This document shows, in pieces, positions 50,194 through 62,035 of a stretch of DNA of 64,000 nucleotides; position 1 is the stretch's first letter, and each line of letters starts with the position of its first letter. The stretch is from Linaria vulgaris. Taxonomy: Eukaryota; Streptophyta; Magnoliopsida; Lamiales; Plantaginaceae. The translations under genes and the position numbers were made by a program. The notes beneath the pieces are model-generated. The model ran no database searches, was not told where the DNA came from, and worked only from the letters and a program-made list of their open reading frames with translations. The stretch covers positions 69,671,395 through 69,735,394 of the forward strand of contig OX415249.1 of the NCBI GenBank assembly GCA_948329865.1, given 5' to 3'.

Positions 50194-51525
50194 TATTACA
50201 TCTTTCTTATGTGAAGATAATACGATATATTATCATGTATAAATAAATCTAAGTGTTTTTGACACAACACCTTCGTATAACATGCAAAAGAGGCGCATTA
50301 TCCCGCTATAGTAAAAAAATTATAGACATATTAGTCCATTGTAATCTTTAAACAGTTAATAGTACCATCTTTAAATATAATGAGGTGGAATTCACTTGTC
50401 AAGAGTGAAATTAACTTTCTTGTTAAAATTTTCTCTTAAAAATTAAACATTTTTTTTTATTTATGTTTACTTTAAATTACAATAAGATGATGTATATTGA
50501 ACTAACTTACTAAATCTATAATAAAATAAATATTTAAATAATAAAGCTTGACAAAGTATTAGTTCCAAATACATGAAAAATTCTACAAGAAAGCTATGTC
50601 TTCCACTCTTAATATTACATAAAAGTAATTTGCTTATGTCAAGATTACAAGAGAATAATGCATGGGAGAATTTATCATTTGCACTAAATCTAAAGTACCC
50701 TCTATTTAGTTATTACAATTAATACAACTTATTCTTCACATTTCAACTCATTTGACGTGACACCACCAAATTATAATTTTGCTAAAGGAACTTCCATGCA
50801 TCCAAGTTGCAGCAGATTAAATACTTTTTATTCTATTAATTCTACGCAGGTAATCGTGTTGGAAACAATGATTATATTCTACTAAAAGTATATTCGGAGC
50901 ATGGGATCGAGGAAAAGAATATGGGATAAGAATATTCTAGAGTAATATCCTAATAATTGTCACAGCTTGCAAAGAAGGGATAGGCGAGGCTTTGGAACTC
51001 TTTGCCCATTACGTTTTTGGATGCTTGCTTTCAGACTTGGAAGCACATATTATTTTTTCACCATGTGACTTTTAATTTGTCATTATCACGCACAAAGATG
51101 CAATGATATAAATCTTTACTCTTTTCCTATTACTTTCAAAAGTTTTATTCTGTTATTAGATTTTATTTTAGATCTATTCTTAAGACAAGAAAAAAAACAG
51201 AAAAATTAGAATTATAATACAATATAACTGGTTTTATGAGCGTTTTTTTATACGAATACCCCTTGACCGCTATTCCGAGGCTCCCGTGGGAATTAATTCT
51301 TTGACTGAGGCGTGACCTATGATATATATATATTTTTTATGGATCATTGATATTTAAATTTCACGGATATAATATTTTATGATAATGATTTTTAAAATAC
51401 TCGTTGGAACTCTCCAAATAATATTTTATGATAATGATTTTCAAAATACTCTGTGTTGAAACTCTCCAAATGGTCACGTGGGGGTTTACTTGAACTCAAT
51501 ACCTTTAGGACGATTCTTTCGGAAC
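50194..51525. other. AT-rich intergenic DNA
   Basis: No gene or recognisable element is supported. A direct repeat of about 50 bp containing ATATTTTATGATAATGATTT lies at 51369-51440 with small differences. Confidence 0.5.
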
Positions 51526-51559
51526 TTAACTTTTTTTTAACATGCCAAAGCAAAATACA

Positions 51560-52720
51560 TTAACGGCACGCAAGTAAATAGTTTTAGTACAAAGAAAAAT
51601 AAAATGCGAAAAATGAGATACAATCATAGAATAATCAAATAGTAACGAGTGTTGCAACGAGGTAGGGCATGCAATCCAACTATGATACGCTGGTGGTTCT
51701 TGTACATCATTTATGATGGAAGAAGCTCCTATTTCGGCGAGGTTTGCTGCTTGGTTCGTCTCTTTGTAGCACAAGTGTCTATTGTTGCCAGAAAGGTGGT
51801 CTGTGTAGTCTGAATCTCCTGAAGCATACCATTCAGGTGGGCAGGTGGGGGTTGTCTCCTGAAAAGACAATCAATCAGAAACATAGTGTCCGACGAGATG
51901 GTGATATGCGTGAGGTGCAATGGCTGAGCTAAGATAAGTCCGTCTCCAAGTTCCCAAAATCCAACCTAGTTGTTGGTCTTGTGCCCCACTGATGCAAAGA
52001 ACGCCGCCACAAAAGTCCTACTAGAATCTCGAATGATGCCCCCAATTCATGTTTGACCTTAGTTACTGTACGATGAACCGTCTACATTTGAGAAGTAGGG
52101 TGAAGCGAGGAGGGTTAAGATGTGGGTTACTTGGCTTAATCTGCTTGTACCTGGCCTGGAGGTGGTAATAAAAAGAAAAAAAAATGTGGTAAATCGAGAA
52201 GACCTGATTATTGAAGACTAGAGAGTTGTGAGCGTTCCAAATAGTCCATGTTGGGTCGAACAATTCTCTTGAGTAATTTGGGGGAGTCATGTAAGGTGAA
52301 TGAGCGGGTGGGTGTTAGTGAGGGTGGCATGTTTAGAAGAAGTTGTTGGATAACGGGCTGCATCACAAGACATTTGCCTATGAGATGATGAACAGTTTTT
52401 GGTGACCCAGAGAGGGCAATCAAGGTTTGACATGACCTGTTGATGGAGTAGATGTTGCTTGGTAGGCAGTCTGTCATGGCTCAAGATCCTGAAAAGGTAC
52501 TTAACTCTTGGGTTAATTTTTAGTTTAGATACAGTGGACCAAGGCAATGGCGGTGACTCGATTTTGTGGCTTTGTTGAGTAATAGCTCGATAGGCACTAG
52601 ATACTGAGAAACAACCATTTGAAGCTTACACTCATGCGAAGAAATCTTCAATGTCATTGGCATCCGGTAACGGCGAACCAAAGATATTATGGATGACATC
52701 ATATGGGAGGAAAGTAGCAA
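51560..52720 (-). pseudogene. LINE C-terminal remnants: zf-RVT-like region and RNase H
   Basis: Minus-strand reading at 52547-52290 (MPWSTVSKLKINPRVKYLFR, RLPTKQHLL) resembles the zf-RVT region after LINE reverse transcriptases. From about 52030 to 51700 it contains fragments of RNase H, ending with a CYKETNQAANLAEIGASS motif equivalent to the conserved A-N-x-x-A-H/L-A stretch. Frames shift repeatedly. Confidence 0.7.
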
Positions 52721-53293
52721 CTTGATGCATATTCCATGTGTGGGTGGAATGATTGATGACTTATGTTATTGTGAGTGTAGTAAAATGCTGAGGAATAAAG
52801 GGCACAAATTCTGCAATGGTAAAACTTCCTAGCCACTTTGTGTACCAGGAATTCAACATGTGCCCTTTGTTGATGTGTCATCAACTAGCCGTTGGCAAGG
52901 ATTTGATTACATAATGAATAGATTTTCGGCCCCAGTTGTGTTGCATTTTGAACGTGAGCCATGAAGAAATAAGTATTAGGAAAATAATTTTCTCTCATAA
53001 CTCGGACTCGAAGAAAGTTGGGTTGAGTAATCACGCGCCACCCGAGTTTTAGAAGAAAAGCATCATCCATACTGATAAGTTTGCGAATCCCAAGGCCGCC
53101 GAGATCTTTAGAAAGGCAGACTTTGCTCCACGGTTCCCACCTGGGCTGGCATTCCAAAGGAACTTTTTAGTTCGTATCTAGACTTGATCAAGAGTGGTAC
53201 GGGGTAGCCTGGCAACCGACATATGATGAGAAGGTATAGCTGAGAGAGAGGAGAATGAAAGAATGGTACGCCCTAAAAACGACAAAGTACATG

Positions 53294-54004
53294 TGTTAAC
53301 TTTCATTTTATTTTAATGATATTATCGAACAGTACATGTGATTTTTGTTCGGAACAACCTACCCGAATTTTGAAAATATTATGTAGGTATCATAAGAGTT
53401 TCGATGGAGATGGGAGCATAAAGATAAATAGCAAGATATTCACGATGGTGATAAATGACGGGAGGAAGTAAAGGGAAAGTTAACTTGTTTTATTCAACTT
53501 GTCCGTAAATTATGAAGGGATTCTCCTATTTATAGGGATACATGGGCATGCATGTGTCGTGATGTATGGGTGTACCTTGACGGGTGATTAATCGGGGTAT
53601 TTAGTAGCTGACTAACCCGTCTTGATATCGAGAGCTGGTTTCTGCATGACTACGTGTCTGGTTATTATGCTTCGTTACGTGGAGCATTTCTAAGCCATGC
53701 CGTGTTACAATGACGTGGATAAATCCTTTAGTATCGTGAGTGGGTTACTTTGTGTGCGTGGTATCTTTGAATGGGAACTGTGATAATATTGTTGGGCATT
53801 ATGGGGGATCGTGGGCTCATCTAAGGTCCGTAGTACCTCGCGTGGACCTTGTATTCGGGGAGTTCCATCGTGACACGAAGATTTTTTATGGCGTATCTTT
53901 GATATCCTCTCGAGTCATCTAAGCTCTGGGGTGTCTAAGATTTTACCCTGACTGTGAAGTACGATGCTCTTGGCCACGATGCCCTAGTTAAGATGGGGTT
54001 AACA
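53294..54004 (-). mobile_element. Solo LTR (gypsy-like) inserted in the LINE
   Basis: On the minus strand it starts TGTTAACCCC and ends GTTAACA, with perfect 7-bp inverted termini. A CTATAAATAGG promoter-like box lies inside (forward TATTTATAGGGAT at 53528). LINE coding continues on both sides (TDTWYTRC to the right, the connector region to the left). The flanks ACATG and ACGGG agree at only 3 of 5 positions, so the duplication is decayed or the edges are off by a few bases. The GGGTAGGTTGTTCCGAAC text near its 3' end recalls the LTRs at 33.3 and 49.2 kb. Confidence 0.65.
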
Positions 54005-54423
54005 ACGGGTATACCATGTGTCGGTTTTGTAGGATGCACGGTTGACTAACGGCGTGAGGCCGTGAACTTTAGATCGCCCAGACCAGACTGGCAAACCTAA
54101 GTATTTATCCTTATGAGACATAGTTTGCAAGTTAAGACTGTTCACGAACTTTTGTTTATGCCGAGGAGGAACATAGGGAGCAAACAAAACTTTAGATTTG
54201 GACCAATTAATAGTTTGACCTACTGATTTTGCAAACAAGTGAAGGTTTCGCTGAAGAGTGCACACCGTTCTTTTCGTGGTATCGCAGAAAAGGAAGCAAT
54301 CATCCACAAAGCTGAGAATTGCACGAAGGACTTGCACTCATGACCTCATAGGTTTCATTTCGGGTACTCTGTAACGTAAGGTGAATGAACATGTCCACAC
54401 AGAGTATAAACAAATAAGATGAT

Positions 54424-54660
54424 AACGGTTAGAGAGGGTAGTCGTTTAATATTTATACATTATATCCAACACGCCCCCTCACGTACAAGTTGTAAATCGT
54501 TTTGTTAGGCCTGTCACATGACACTTTTTGATTAATGGGTGGCGTGAAATTCGAACCCAGAACCTCGTTGGCCTAGGCTCTGATACCATATTGAATTGTC
54601 ATCTCATCTAAAACCTTAAGTTGTTAGAGAGGGCAGACATTTAATATTTATATGTTATAT
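54424..54660 (-). mobile_element. TRIM-like element A (short LTR, methionine-tRNA primer site, short LTR)
   Basis: On the minus strand a short LTR ending TTCAATA is followed at once by TGGTATCAGAGCC (54583 to 54571), the standard plant initiator-Met-tRNA primer site. An internal stretch of about 100 bases follows, then a second LTR starting TGTTGGATATAATG (from 54471). The AATATTAAA(C/T)G(A/T)C(T/A)(A/G)CCCTCTCTAAC block is shared by both LTRs. No coding capacity. Confidence 0.68.
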
Positions 54661-54662
54661 TT

Positions 54663-55172
54663 CTCCACTTAAAAGGCTTTGTTAGGTGGAGATGGAACTC
54701 TTCTTTATTAACAATAATCCAAGACCATACCAATGCGATTTCTCAACATGTCCCCTCACATATGGCCTGATAATTATCTTCGGTGACATCACGTGGGTAG
54801 GCTGCGGAGCTCAACATACGTCTTAGGCTGGTTCTGATGCCATGATAGAAATTTAAGCCCATCTTTCTCCACTTAAAAGGCCTTGTTAAGTGGAGGGGGA
54901 ACTTCTCTTTATTAAGTATAATCCAAGACCATTCACAAGCGATGTGGGATATATTCTCAACACACCTCTTCATATGTGGCTCAGTATTATCTTCGATGCC
55001 ATCAGTGGATAGGTCGCGTCCCACATATGTCTTGGGTTGGCTTTGATACCATGATAGAAATTGAAGCCCATATTTCTTCACTTAAAAGGCCTTGTTAAGT
55101 GAAGAGAGAACTCCTCTTTATTCACAATAATCAAGACCATACCTAAGCAATGTGGGATAATATTTCTCAACA
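54663..55172 (-). mobile_element. TRIM-like element B, tandem: LTR-internal-LTR-internal-partial LTR
   Basis: On the minus strand the ~120-bp LTR TGTTGAGAA...TTTCTATCA occurs at 55172-55052 and 54962-54843, and a partial copy ends at 54748. Each complete copy is followed directly by a primer-site sequence, TGGTATCAAAGCC or TGGCATCAGAACC. The internal segments are about 90 bases. The unit repeats every ~210 bases. A tandem, LTR-sharing array is a known product of recombination between TRIM copies. The partial LTR is fused to element A. Confidence 0.75.
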
Positions 55173-55194
55173 AGTGATCACCATATCTTAGCCC

Positions 55195-56815
55195 TTTGTA
55201 AAAGGTTCAAGGAGTAGATGTGTCCCCATTTTCAGAAATCATGAAGGTGATTATGGTGACACATGTTGATTGCGTATTTTTGAGTGTTGCTACTATCATT
55301 CAACAGTAAACTAATACATACATTCGCAAGTATACGAGTTAAGTAAAAATAAAATGTTAAGTAAGTTTTACAAACCAAGTATCGTATCCCTCGAGAGTAT
55401 GTATCTTGTGTTAGCAATCCTAATTGTTGAGAACTAGTGAAACAATGCTTTGAATGACTCATAAATAGAAAGGCCAAATTAAACTACGAGTATAGCTAAA
55501 AACAATAAAGACAAAGGTATAGCTTAATTGATTTATTAATTGGTTGGGTTGTAAAATAGATTAATAAAAATGTATCTAGGAGTTGGATTTTGCTAATCTT
55601 GAATGCATGTATTTTATAGACAAAATACCAATGATACATCTGTAGAGCCTCTTTCTATTGATTCTTGTTTTGTTCATAAGTTGACATCATAGATTAAGTG
55701 CACTTTCATATCACTTAAATAACCCTCTAATTCCTAGTGATGTCAGGCCGTTAAGCGCCTTCCCCTCTCCAGAAGTTCAACTGTCAAGGATCCATATAGA
55801 GCTTTTTAGAAGAGAATTAGAGTTGATAACTATAACCTAGATTCCTCGGTAGATCCTAGTGTTGATGGTCTAGAGATTTATTTACCTGATCTACTATGCT
55901 AGTGTTGTGTTATCAATCTCATATGCATAATTCAACATAATACAAGGTAAATTGACATCACTACACTGAATCAATGTGTGTCAAATATATCAAGTAGCAT
56001 AAGCAACAATTTACATCCAACAAAATAAAGTTTCAATAGAATTAACAAACCGTAGGTTCAAGGTGCATTCAACTACATCCTATCCTATACACTGGGAGAT
56101 TTAGCTACTCATGATCAAGGTTTCATAACAATAATTCATCATAAAGTTGTGAAATATAGAAAAAAATAATTAAACTCTTAATCTCGACGAGATTAAGACG
56201 TATCTTCCCCTTTTGACTATTTGTTGCCTTCCTTCAATTGATTACGTGCTTCTTTTGATCACCCCTCTCCATCAACAATGATTGCAGTGCTTTGAATGGT
56301 GGAATTTAATAATGTAATGATAGCTGAATATTGTGATGAACGCAATTGTTTGCTGCTAATGATAGCAATTGCCCTAACTGCTGGACGTCTTCCTATATTT
56401 ATAGTCTTAGGCCCGTAAGTTGCAGCTCTAGGGTTTGTGAAAAACGACCCAAATATCCATGTTGCGCGTCATATCGTGCGTTACATGTGCAATCCACGTA
56501 GGTTGTTCAGCTACAGTGCAAGTCTTTGGTCGATCGGTGTAGTACATGTCACATTTTCTGATGCGCTATCTCATGTGCATCTGTTGTATTGGCTAGGTTA
56601 TGGTCTGAATTCGCTATAAACCTTTGCCAAACTACTTTTCATTCATCCTTGTGCTTTTCCATGCTTATTTTTCTCAAATATGCCTCCTTTTGTTCCGACT
56701 CGATTAAAAAATGTAAAATGACAAAATAAGACTAAAACAAGTAAAAATGCTAAAAAAGTACAAGAAATCAGGTATTCAAGTCGCTATAAATAATCACTTA
56801 TCACATTTCATAATA
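55195..56815 (+). mobile_element. Non-coding inserted element, copy 1 (class unknown)
   Basis: About 1.6 kb with no coding capacity, inside the minus-strand LINE. It shares a series of landmarks in the same order as 58300-60225: a CGCAAGTATACGAGTTAAGTAA-type line near 55325, a GTATCGTATCCC line at 55379, TTTAGCTACTCATGATCAAG near 56100, a CTATTTATAG box near 56395, and a closing stretch of ACTAAAACAAGTAAAA and AATCACTTATCAC. A TATA-like box late in the element and the ordered landmarks suggest one transposon family. I do not recognise the class. Confidence 0.5.
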
Positions 56816-58299
56816 TGTTGGATGACAATTGGATGGAATTTGAAAGCTTCCAGAGTTTTTTTGAGGATTTTCCAGCTAAGATTGTCATAAGCTTTTTCAA
56901 TGTCGAGTTTACGAGCCATATGTCCCTATTTCCTTATGTGCTTAGACTGTAAGTTGTGGAGGAGTTCATGCCCCATTAAAATATTGCCACTATTTGGCGG
57001 TCAGGGACGAACCCATTTGGGAAGGGGGAGATGAGATCTGTGAAGAATGGTCAGATTATGTGCACCAGTATTTTGGCTATGATTTTATAGCTTACATTAT
57101 AAAGGCTTATCGGACATAGTTTTGTCACAAGGGTGGGGTTGGGGAGTTTAGGGATGATAATGATGTTGGTATCAATGAGATGGGGTTGAAGAATACCATG
57201 GGCAAAAAATGATAAAAGAACATAAAGAAGATTGAAGTACTAGAAGGGAAAGTTTTTAATGGTGGTTATTGTGGCGATGGATTGGAAATAGGCTGCAAAG
57301 TTTCACAGAATCTGAGGGGTTTTCGTGATCTATTGGTCCATAGAGGTTTTGAAACCCCGAATCGAATTGGATATATGATAGTTAGTAGCATATGCATGGA
57401 GATACCTAGTGTTGCAGTCACGTCTTTGATCCACTTGTTTTTTGCTCTCTACGGCTAATATCTGACTTTTGGGATATCAGCCGATTAAGATATGTGCGTA
57501 AGTAACGCTCCGGAAGAGTGATGGCAAAGAAGAGGGGCTTAAATTTGTGAGAACAATATCGATCAGATTTTGAGCCTGAGTAATGCTATTATCTAAGTTG
57601 CCAAAACACTTTGTTTTCCATCGTTGAGCCACGATACCGAAATGCGAGCAATGTTGAAAGAACGATGCGATTATGGGAAAGAGTTATTGTACTGGTTCCA
57701 AGTGGATTACACAAGGGAGGAGGATGGGGCATTGGATGTTCGTCCCATGCAGCTTCACACCTGAAGGACCTGACCGGTTGGTTTCATGGGACACAATTAT
57801 ATTGTTGAAATCTCCCAAGTCAATCCATTTGCGGTTAATGAAAGTAGCTATTTGTGTTAATTCATACCATATCTATTCTTGGAGTGGTGGTTGTGGTGGG
57901 TTGTAGATGGCTGATAGGATAAAAGAATATGATGTGTTGTTGTCAACTGCTTTCATATGGATTGTTCTTGGCAAACTACCGATTGGGGGTGAGTGTGATA
58001 TGCGCGGAGTTCCACAGTGTCCAAATACCACCTAAAAAGCCAACTGATGGTATGATAAAGTGATCAGTAAAAGAAATTCTCCTTACTGTCGACATGACTC
58101 GATTATGTGACAACCTGGTTTTGAGAACCGCTGCTACTATCAGTGTATGCATGTGGATGAGTTGGCGTAATTCATCACAGAATGTTGATCTGGCTGCTCC
58201 CCTACTATTCCATGATAGGCTTACCATCATTGGGTTGATTGTTGAGATGTGAGATCATACTCTACTAGAACAATTCGGGTATGTGTTGCCCCGTTCTCT

Positions 58300-60225
58300 T
58301 CGATGGTGATGTTAATGGCAATGGGTTTGATGGGGTGCTTTGAGTACTTGTTTTAAGTACGGAATTAGGTTTATAAAAATATCCGATTAACAATTGAATT
58401 GCTACACCTAAATTTCTACCCTTCACAAGTGCACGAGTCAAGTAATGATAAAATAACAAGTATAAGTACCGTATCCCAAGGGAGTGTTAGATGTAAGCTT
58501 GCATCACTTAAATGTAAGAATACTATTGATTCTCACAATTGTTATCTTTTGTGTATGAAGAATGATGTAAATGCACAATGCTTTTTGAATGCAGAAAATA
58601 ATGAATGCATATTTTATGAAAATTGTTTTGAATGCCAATAATCACTAAACTAGAATGCAATAAAAATAATGTAAAAAGCGAAGACTGATTTTAATGCAAG
58701 AGAACAATTTGAATGCAAAAGAAACTAATAATGAAAATAGATTGAATGCAGAAATAAATCAATTGTACTAAGATAATCTAATGCAAGAATGTGAACAAAA
58801 CAAAATTTAAGATGATTGAGGGGCTGAATGCTTTAGTTGTAAATAAATGATTAAAAGATGTTTGGAAGTTGGGTATCACAACTGTTTTAACCATAATAAT
58901 TAATAGACAAACTACCTACATTTACTTGAGATGTTTGATGATGGTTTGAGTTCTGTGTGTCTAATGGATATGTGACCTCTAACTAAACTTATCTTAACTA
59001 TAAAATCAGCCTCTAATGGCCTACCGCATGAGCAAAATCAACCGAATTGTCAGTTGTTTTAGTAAATATATTAAATTATTAATTATGCAATCCAATTAAC
59101 TCACATGAATCGTGTGAACATAAACGTGCATAATCAAGAATGCTTTAATATGATCTAAGGGTTGCGCAATAGCTGCATTAGCGTACTAAAGTCACAAATC
59201 ACATGTATATATAATTAGCTTAACAACTAGACTCTGGCGGTCCCAGGGTAGTGCATCAATGCATCCGTTCATCCAGCAAGTGCAAGCCTAATTACGCAGA
59301 ATAAAGACTAATCATTTTAGACACATGAGCACATCAAACACAAATTAAACAAAATAAGTATACATATTCATAAATCAGAGCTACTCCCATGCTCTAAACA
59401 CGGAGTAGTTTAACTACTCATAGTCATAAGTTCAACAATCAATAAAGAGTTAAATAACATAAACAAAGTACAATAGATAGAGAAAAGCTTCTCAGATCCG
59501 GTAGAACGTTGATGCTTTGCTATCTTCTTCAACTCCTACGTGCTATCTCCTTCTTCACGAACTATCAACTCTTGAATATGAAAACAAAACTAAAAACAAA
59601 ACTCTAATGGTGTTTTATCTTTTGCACAACTTTCGCACAACTAAAAGAATAGTAACTACTCGTAATTGTAAGTCTTGAAAGTCGTATCTTAACTGCTGGC
59701 GTTCTCTCCTATTTATAGAAAAGTAGCGTTGCCTGGTTTCATAAATATCCGTAACTTAAACGGCAGAGAATGACGGCGTTGCCCTAGAGACACGCGACTT
59801 GGTATGTCGCGCATCTTTGTCTGCCGTAGCACGACTCTCTACCAGTTTGGCGTGATAACACAATATGCTCCGTGGGTCGCGCGACCTACTGCTTGTTGCG
59901 CGCTGTAGCGCGACTTTCTTCGCTATGGCGTAACTTCTTTCTCGACTGGGTCGACTGTTGGACTTCTTTGCTTAATGCGACTAGGGTTATCTCGATTTGC
60001 ATGGTTTTGTAGTGCATGAAGTTGTGTTGTATCTCACCATTTGCAAGTCATTCCAAAAACATCAATTTGGCTCTTTTTCCTTCGTTTTGTCTGAACTCGA
60101 CAAAATTCAACAAAATCATAAAAAAAATACTAAAACCAATAAATATGCACCAATAAGTCTACTACATAAGCTTAAGAAAACAAGTACCTATCATAAATCA
60201 CTCTAAATAAACACTCATTAGGATC
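58300..60225 (+). mobile_element. Non-coding inserted element, copy 2 (same family as 55195-56815)
   Basis: About 1.9 kb without genes, between the LINE endonuclease start and the upstream LINE region. Landmarks in order: CACAAGTGCACGAGTCAAGT (58425), AAGTACCGTATCCC (58463), GTTTAACTACTCATAGTCAT (59407), CTCCTATTTATAG (59706), ACTAAAACCAATAAATATGC (60130) and ATCACTCTAAATAAACACTC (60196). Copy 1 and copy 2 have the same orientation and clearly diverged sequence. Confidence 0.5.
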
Positions 60226-60779
60226 GCTGGCTGTTTACTCAGGAGATCAATCTGAAGTTGTACATTGTTTTGCGTGTGGCAGGTAGGGATAACGTTTGTT
60301 ATCTCAGGCGAAAAACCACATTTGTACAGAGCATTTGATGTAGGAAAATGTGAGGTGAAAGGTTCTCCGACCGAATTATGAGATCTAGAAGGGCCATTAC
60401 GGAGGTGGCACTTAGACGGGTTGGTATTATTGGATTCGGGTTTGGTGTGTAATTGATAGGGGTCATTGTTTGGAGGGCCAATTGATTTTGGATCATTTAC
60501 TACTGGGCCAACTGGTTTGGGGGTAATAGTGGGTTTGCATTGAAGATATAACCCCCGTTTTGGGTCAAAATCAAGGCTAGAACTTAACTTTCAAGAGACA
60601 TACAGAAGAAGTACGCACACAATATGCACCACAAACTATTGGACTTAATTACATCTTGAAGAAAAAGCATGGCTGATTTTGTTCATTTATTAAACAATAT
60701 TTGTATTTTTTCTTACTTGAGATTCATCTTTTTCGTCTTTCTATAATTTAGAAACAAAAATATATTCATTCTTTACCTA

Positions 60780-61569
60780 TGTTGTGAAAGGCGCGCCTCG
60801 AGGCTCGCTTGTGGCAAATTTGGCCTTAAAACGTCCATGGGCGCTGCATTGGAGTGTCATTTTTTTTGTGGCGCACGCCCCAAACGTTAGGGCGTGCGCC
60901 CGAAGTCCAAAAGGCGCCTGGACGAGCGCTCCAGATGATTGCAGACGCCCAACAAACTTGGGTGCATTTTTCTCTTTTTTCTTAATTACCCAGCGCAAAA
61001 GTGAATAAAAAGCATAAAATTGCCCACTCTAAGAACTCTAGACCCGTGAGAGAAGTAAAGAAAGAAAATAATAAGGGTTTGCAATTGTGATTTGTGCAAG
61101 AATATGATAAGTCATACGTGACCTGAGTTTTCTATTTTTCTTCAAATTTCTTTCCTTCCATTATTTTAAGGTTTATTCATAACATGATCATTTAAAAGTA
61201 TGATATGAATATGATTACCTTCTTTGCTTAATTACCAAGGAGCCTCCGAACTACAATATTTCTTCTTATATGATTCTTTTGTAAAAATATTTATAAATGC
61301 TCTTTGTGACCTATGAGGTTCATTAATATTTTTAGGTTTTTGCATACGAGCAATTTGGTTTTAAGTTTTAACACATATATATTTCAAATATTCTCAAGGT
61401 TATAAGTTTATTTTTGATTTCATTCCATATTTCTTTGTATTATTATATACTCGTTCTATAATATTATGCATAAAATAAATTAAAATGCCAACATTTATTG
61501 GGTTTACGCCCCACGCCTCGCCTCTAGCTATGAAAAACGCTTCGCTTACGTCCCACGCCTTTAACAACA
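60780..61569. mobile_element. Inverted-terminus element with GC-rich ends (class unknown)
   Basis: It starts TGTTGTGAAAGGCG and, read inverted, ends TGTTGTTAAAGGCG: a 14-bp inverted repeat with one mismatch. The first 190 bases are rich in GGCGCGCC-, GCGTGCGCCC- and GAGGC-type motifs, and the last 70 bases mirror this with CCCACGCCTCGCCTC. The 500-base centre is AT-rich. No coding sequence and no clear target-site duplication were seen. The GC-rich, AT-centred structure recurs in plant genomes as a dispersed repeat. Confidence 0.55.
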
Positions 61570-61953
61570 CATACTATTACTAAGTATTTTATCCTTTGGC
61601 AATTACTATATCAATGCATAGATATGTAATTTGAGTTGTGTTAATAATGTAACAATAATAAAATAGTTTGCTCACAACTTGACTCAAATTGACACAATTC
61701 AAATTACATAACATATTAGCACAACAATTAAGACAGTTTATCAGAACAACTTAATCATTTGCTCAAAACAAAAATAAAATAGTTTGCTCACAAAGACAAT
61801 AAGGTTTAAATACCAGTTTCAACTCGAGTAAATTTTGGCTCTATCAAGCAAAGAGTCAAAAAAAGACAACATGGTAACTTTATCACAAGTCAGAACACGC
61901 AAACTATTTATGCATTTGCCATTCTAGTATTACTACAAAAACACCCCTTTGAA

Positions 61954-61991
61954 CTACACAAACACAAACACAAACACAAACACAAACACAC
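61954..61991. repeat. (CACAAA)n tandem repeat
   Basis: About six units of ACACAA/CACAAA directly downstream of the myosin gene 3' end. Confidence 0.85.
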
Positions 61992-62035
61992 GTCAGATCA
62001 GAAGACCTGATAACACCTAAAACTCACAATGCATG

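Larger units (their letters stand above)
52885..58230 (-). pseudogene. LINE ORF2 pieces: endonuclease and reverse transcriptase
   Basis: The endonuclease start MMVSLSWNSRGAARSTFCDE (58230) matches the usual plant LINE ORF2 start with WNxRG. It continues to a stop near 57976. A pre-RT motif RDCNTRYLHAYAT is read at about 57420-57380, and the RT palm has KLDIEKAYDNLSW at about 56912-56874. After the large insertion, SFVDDCFLFCDTTKR (about 54309-54265) supplies the YxDD-type catalytic pair as FVDD. The GxRQGDPLSP segment expected between these two parts was not seen, so some coding DNA was lost. KVCLSKDLGGLGIRKLISMD (53121-53062) follows the LTR. Inactive. Confidence 0.82.
51526..60560 (-). mobile_element. 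LINE (L1-type), minus strand, split by at least four later insertions
   Basis: LINE coding order can be followed from right to left: a pre-ORF2 region (60560-60230), endonuclease (58230-57976), pre-RT and RT palm (57900-56820), RT YxDD region (54337-54005), connector (53290-52885), zf-RVT-like region (52720-52290), RNase H (about 52000-51560), and an A8 tail (T run at 51531-51538). The pieces are separated by an insertion at 58.3-60.2 kb, an insertion plus TRIM elements at 54.35-56.82 kb, and an LTR at 53294-54004. It is an old element that accumulated younger ones. Confidence 0.85.

Noticed and set aside
60784..61008. Plus and minus readings of about 74 residues in the GC-rich block
   Set aside because: Open frames here follow from the GC-rich repeat end; no codon bias or domain.
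60780..61569. 8-bp target duplication around the inverted-terminus element
   Set aside because: TTTACCTA and CATACTAT agree too poorly to support it.
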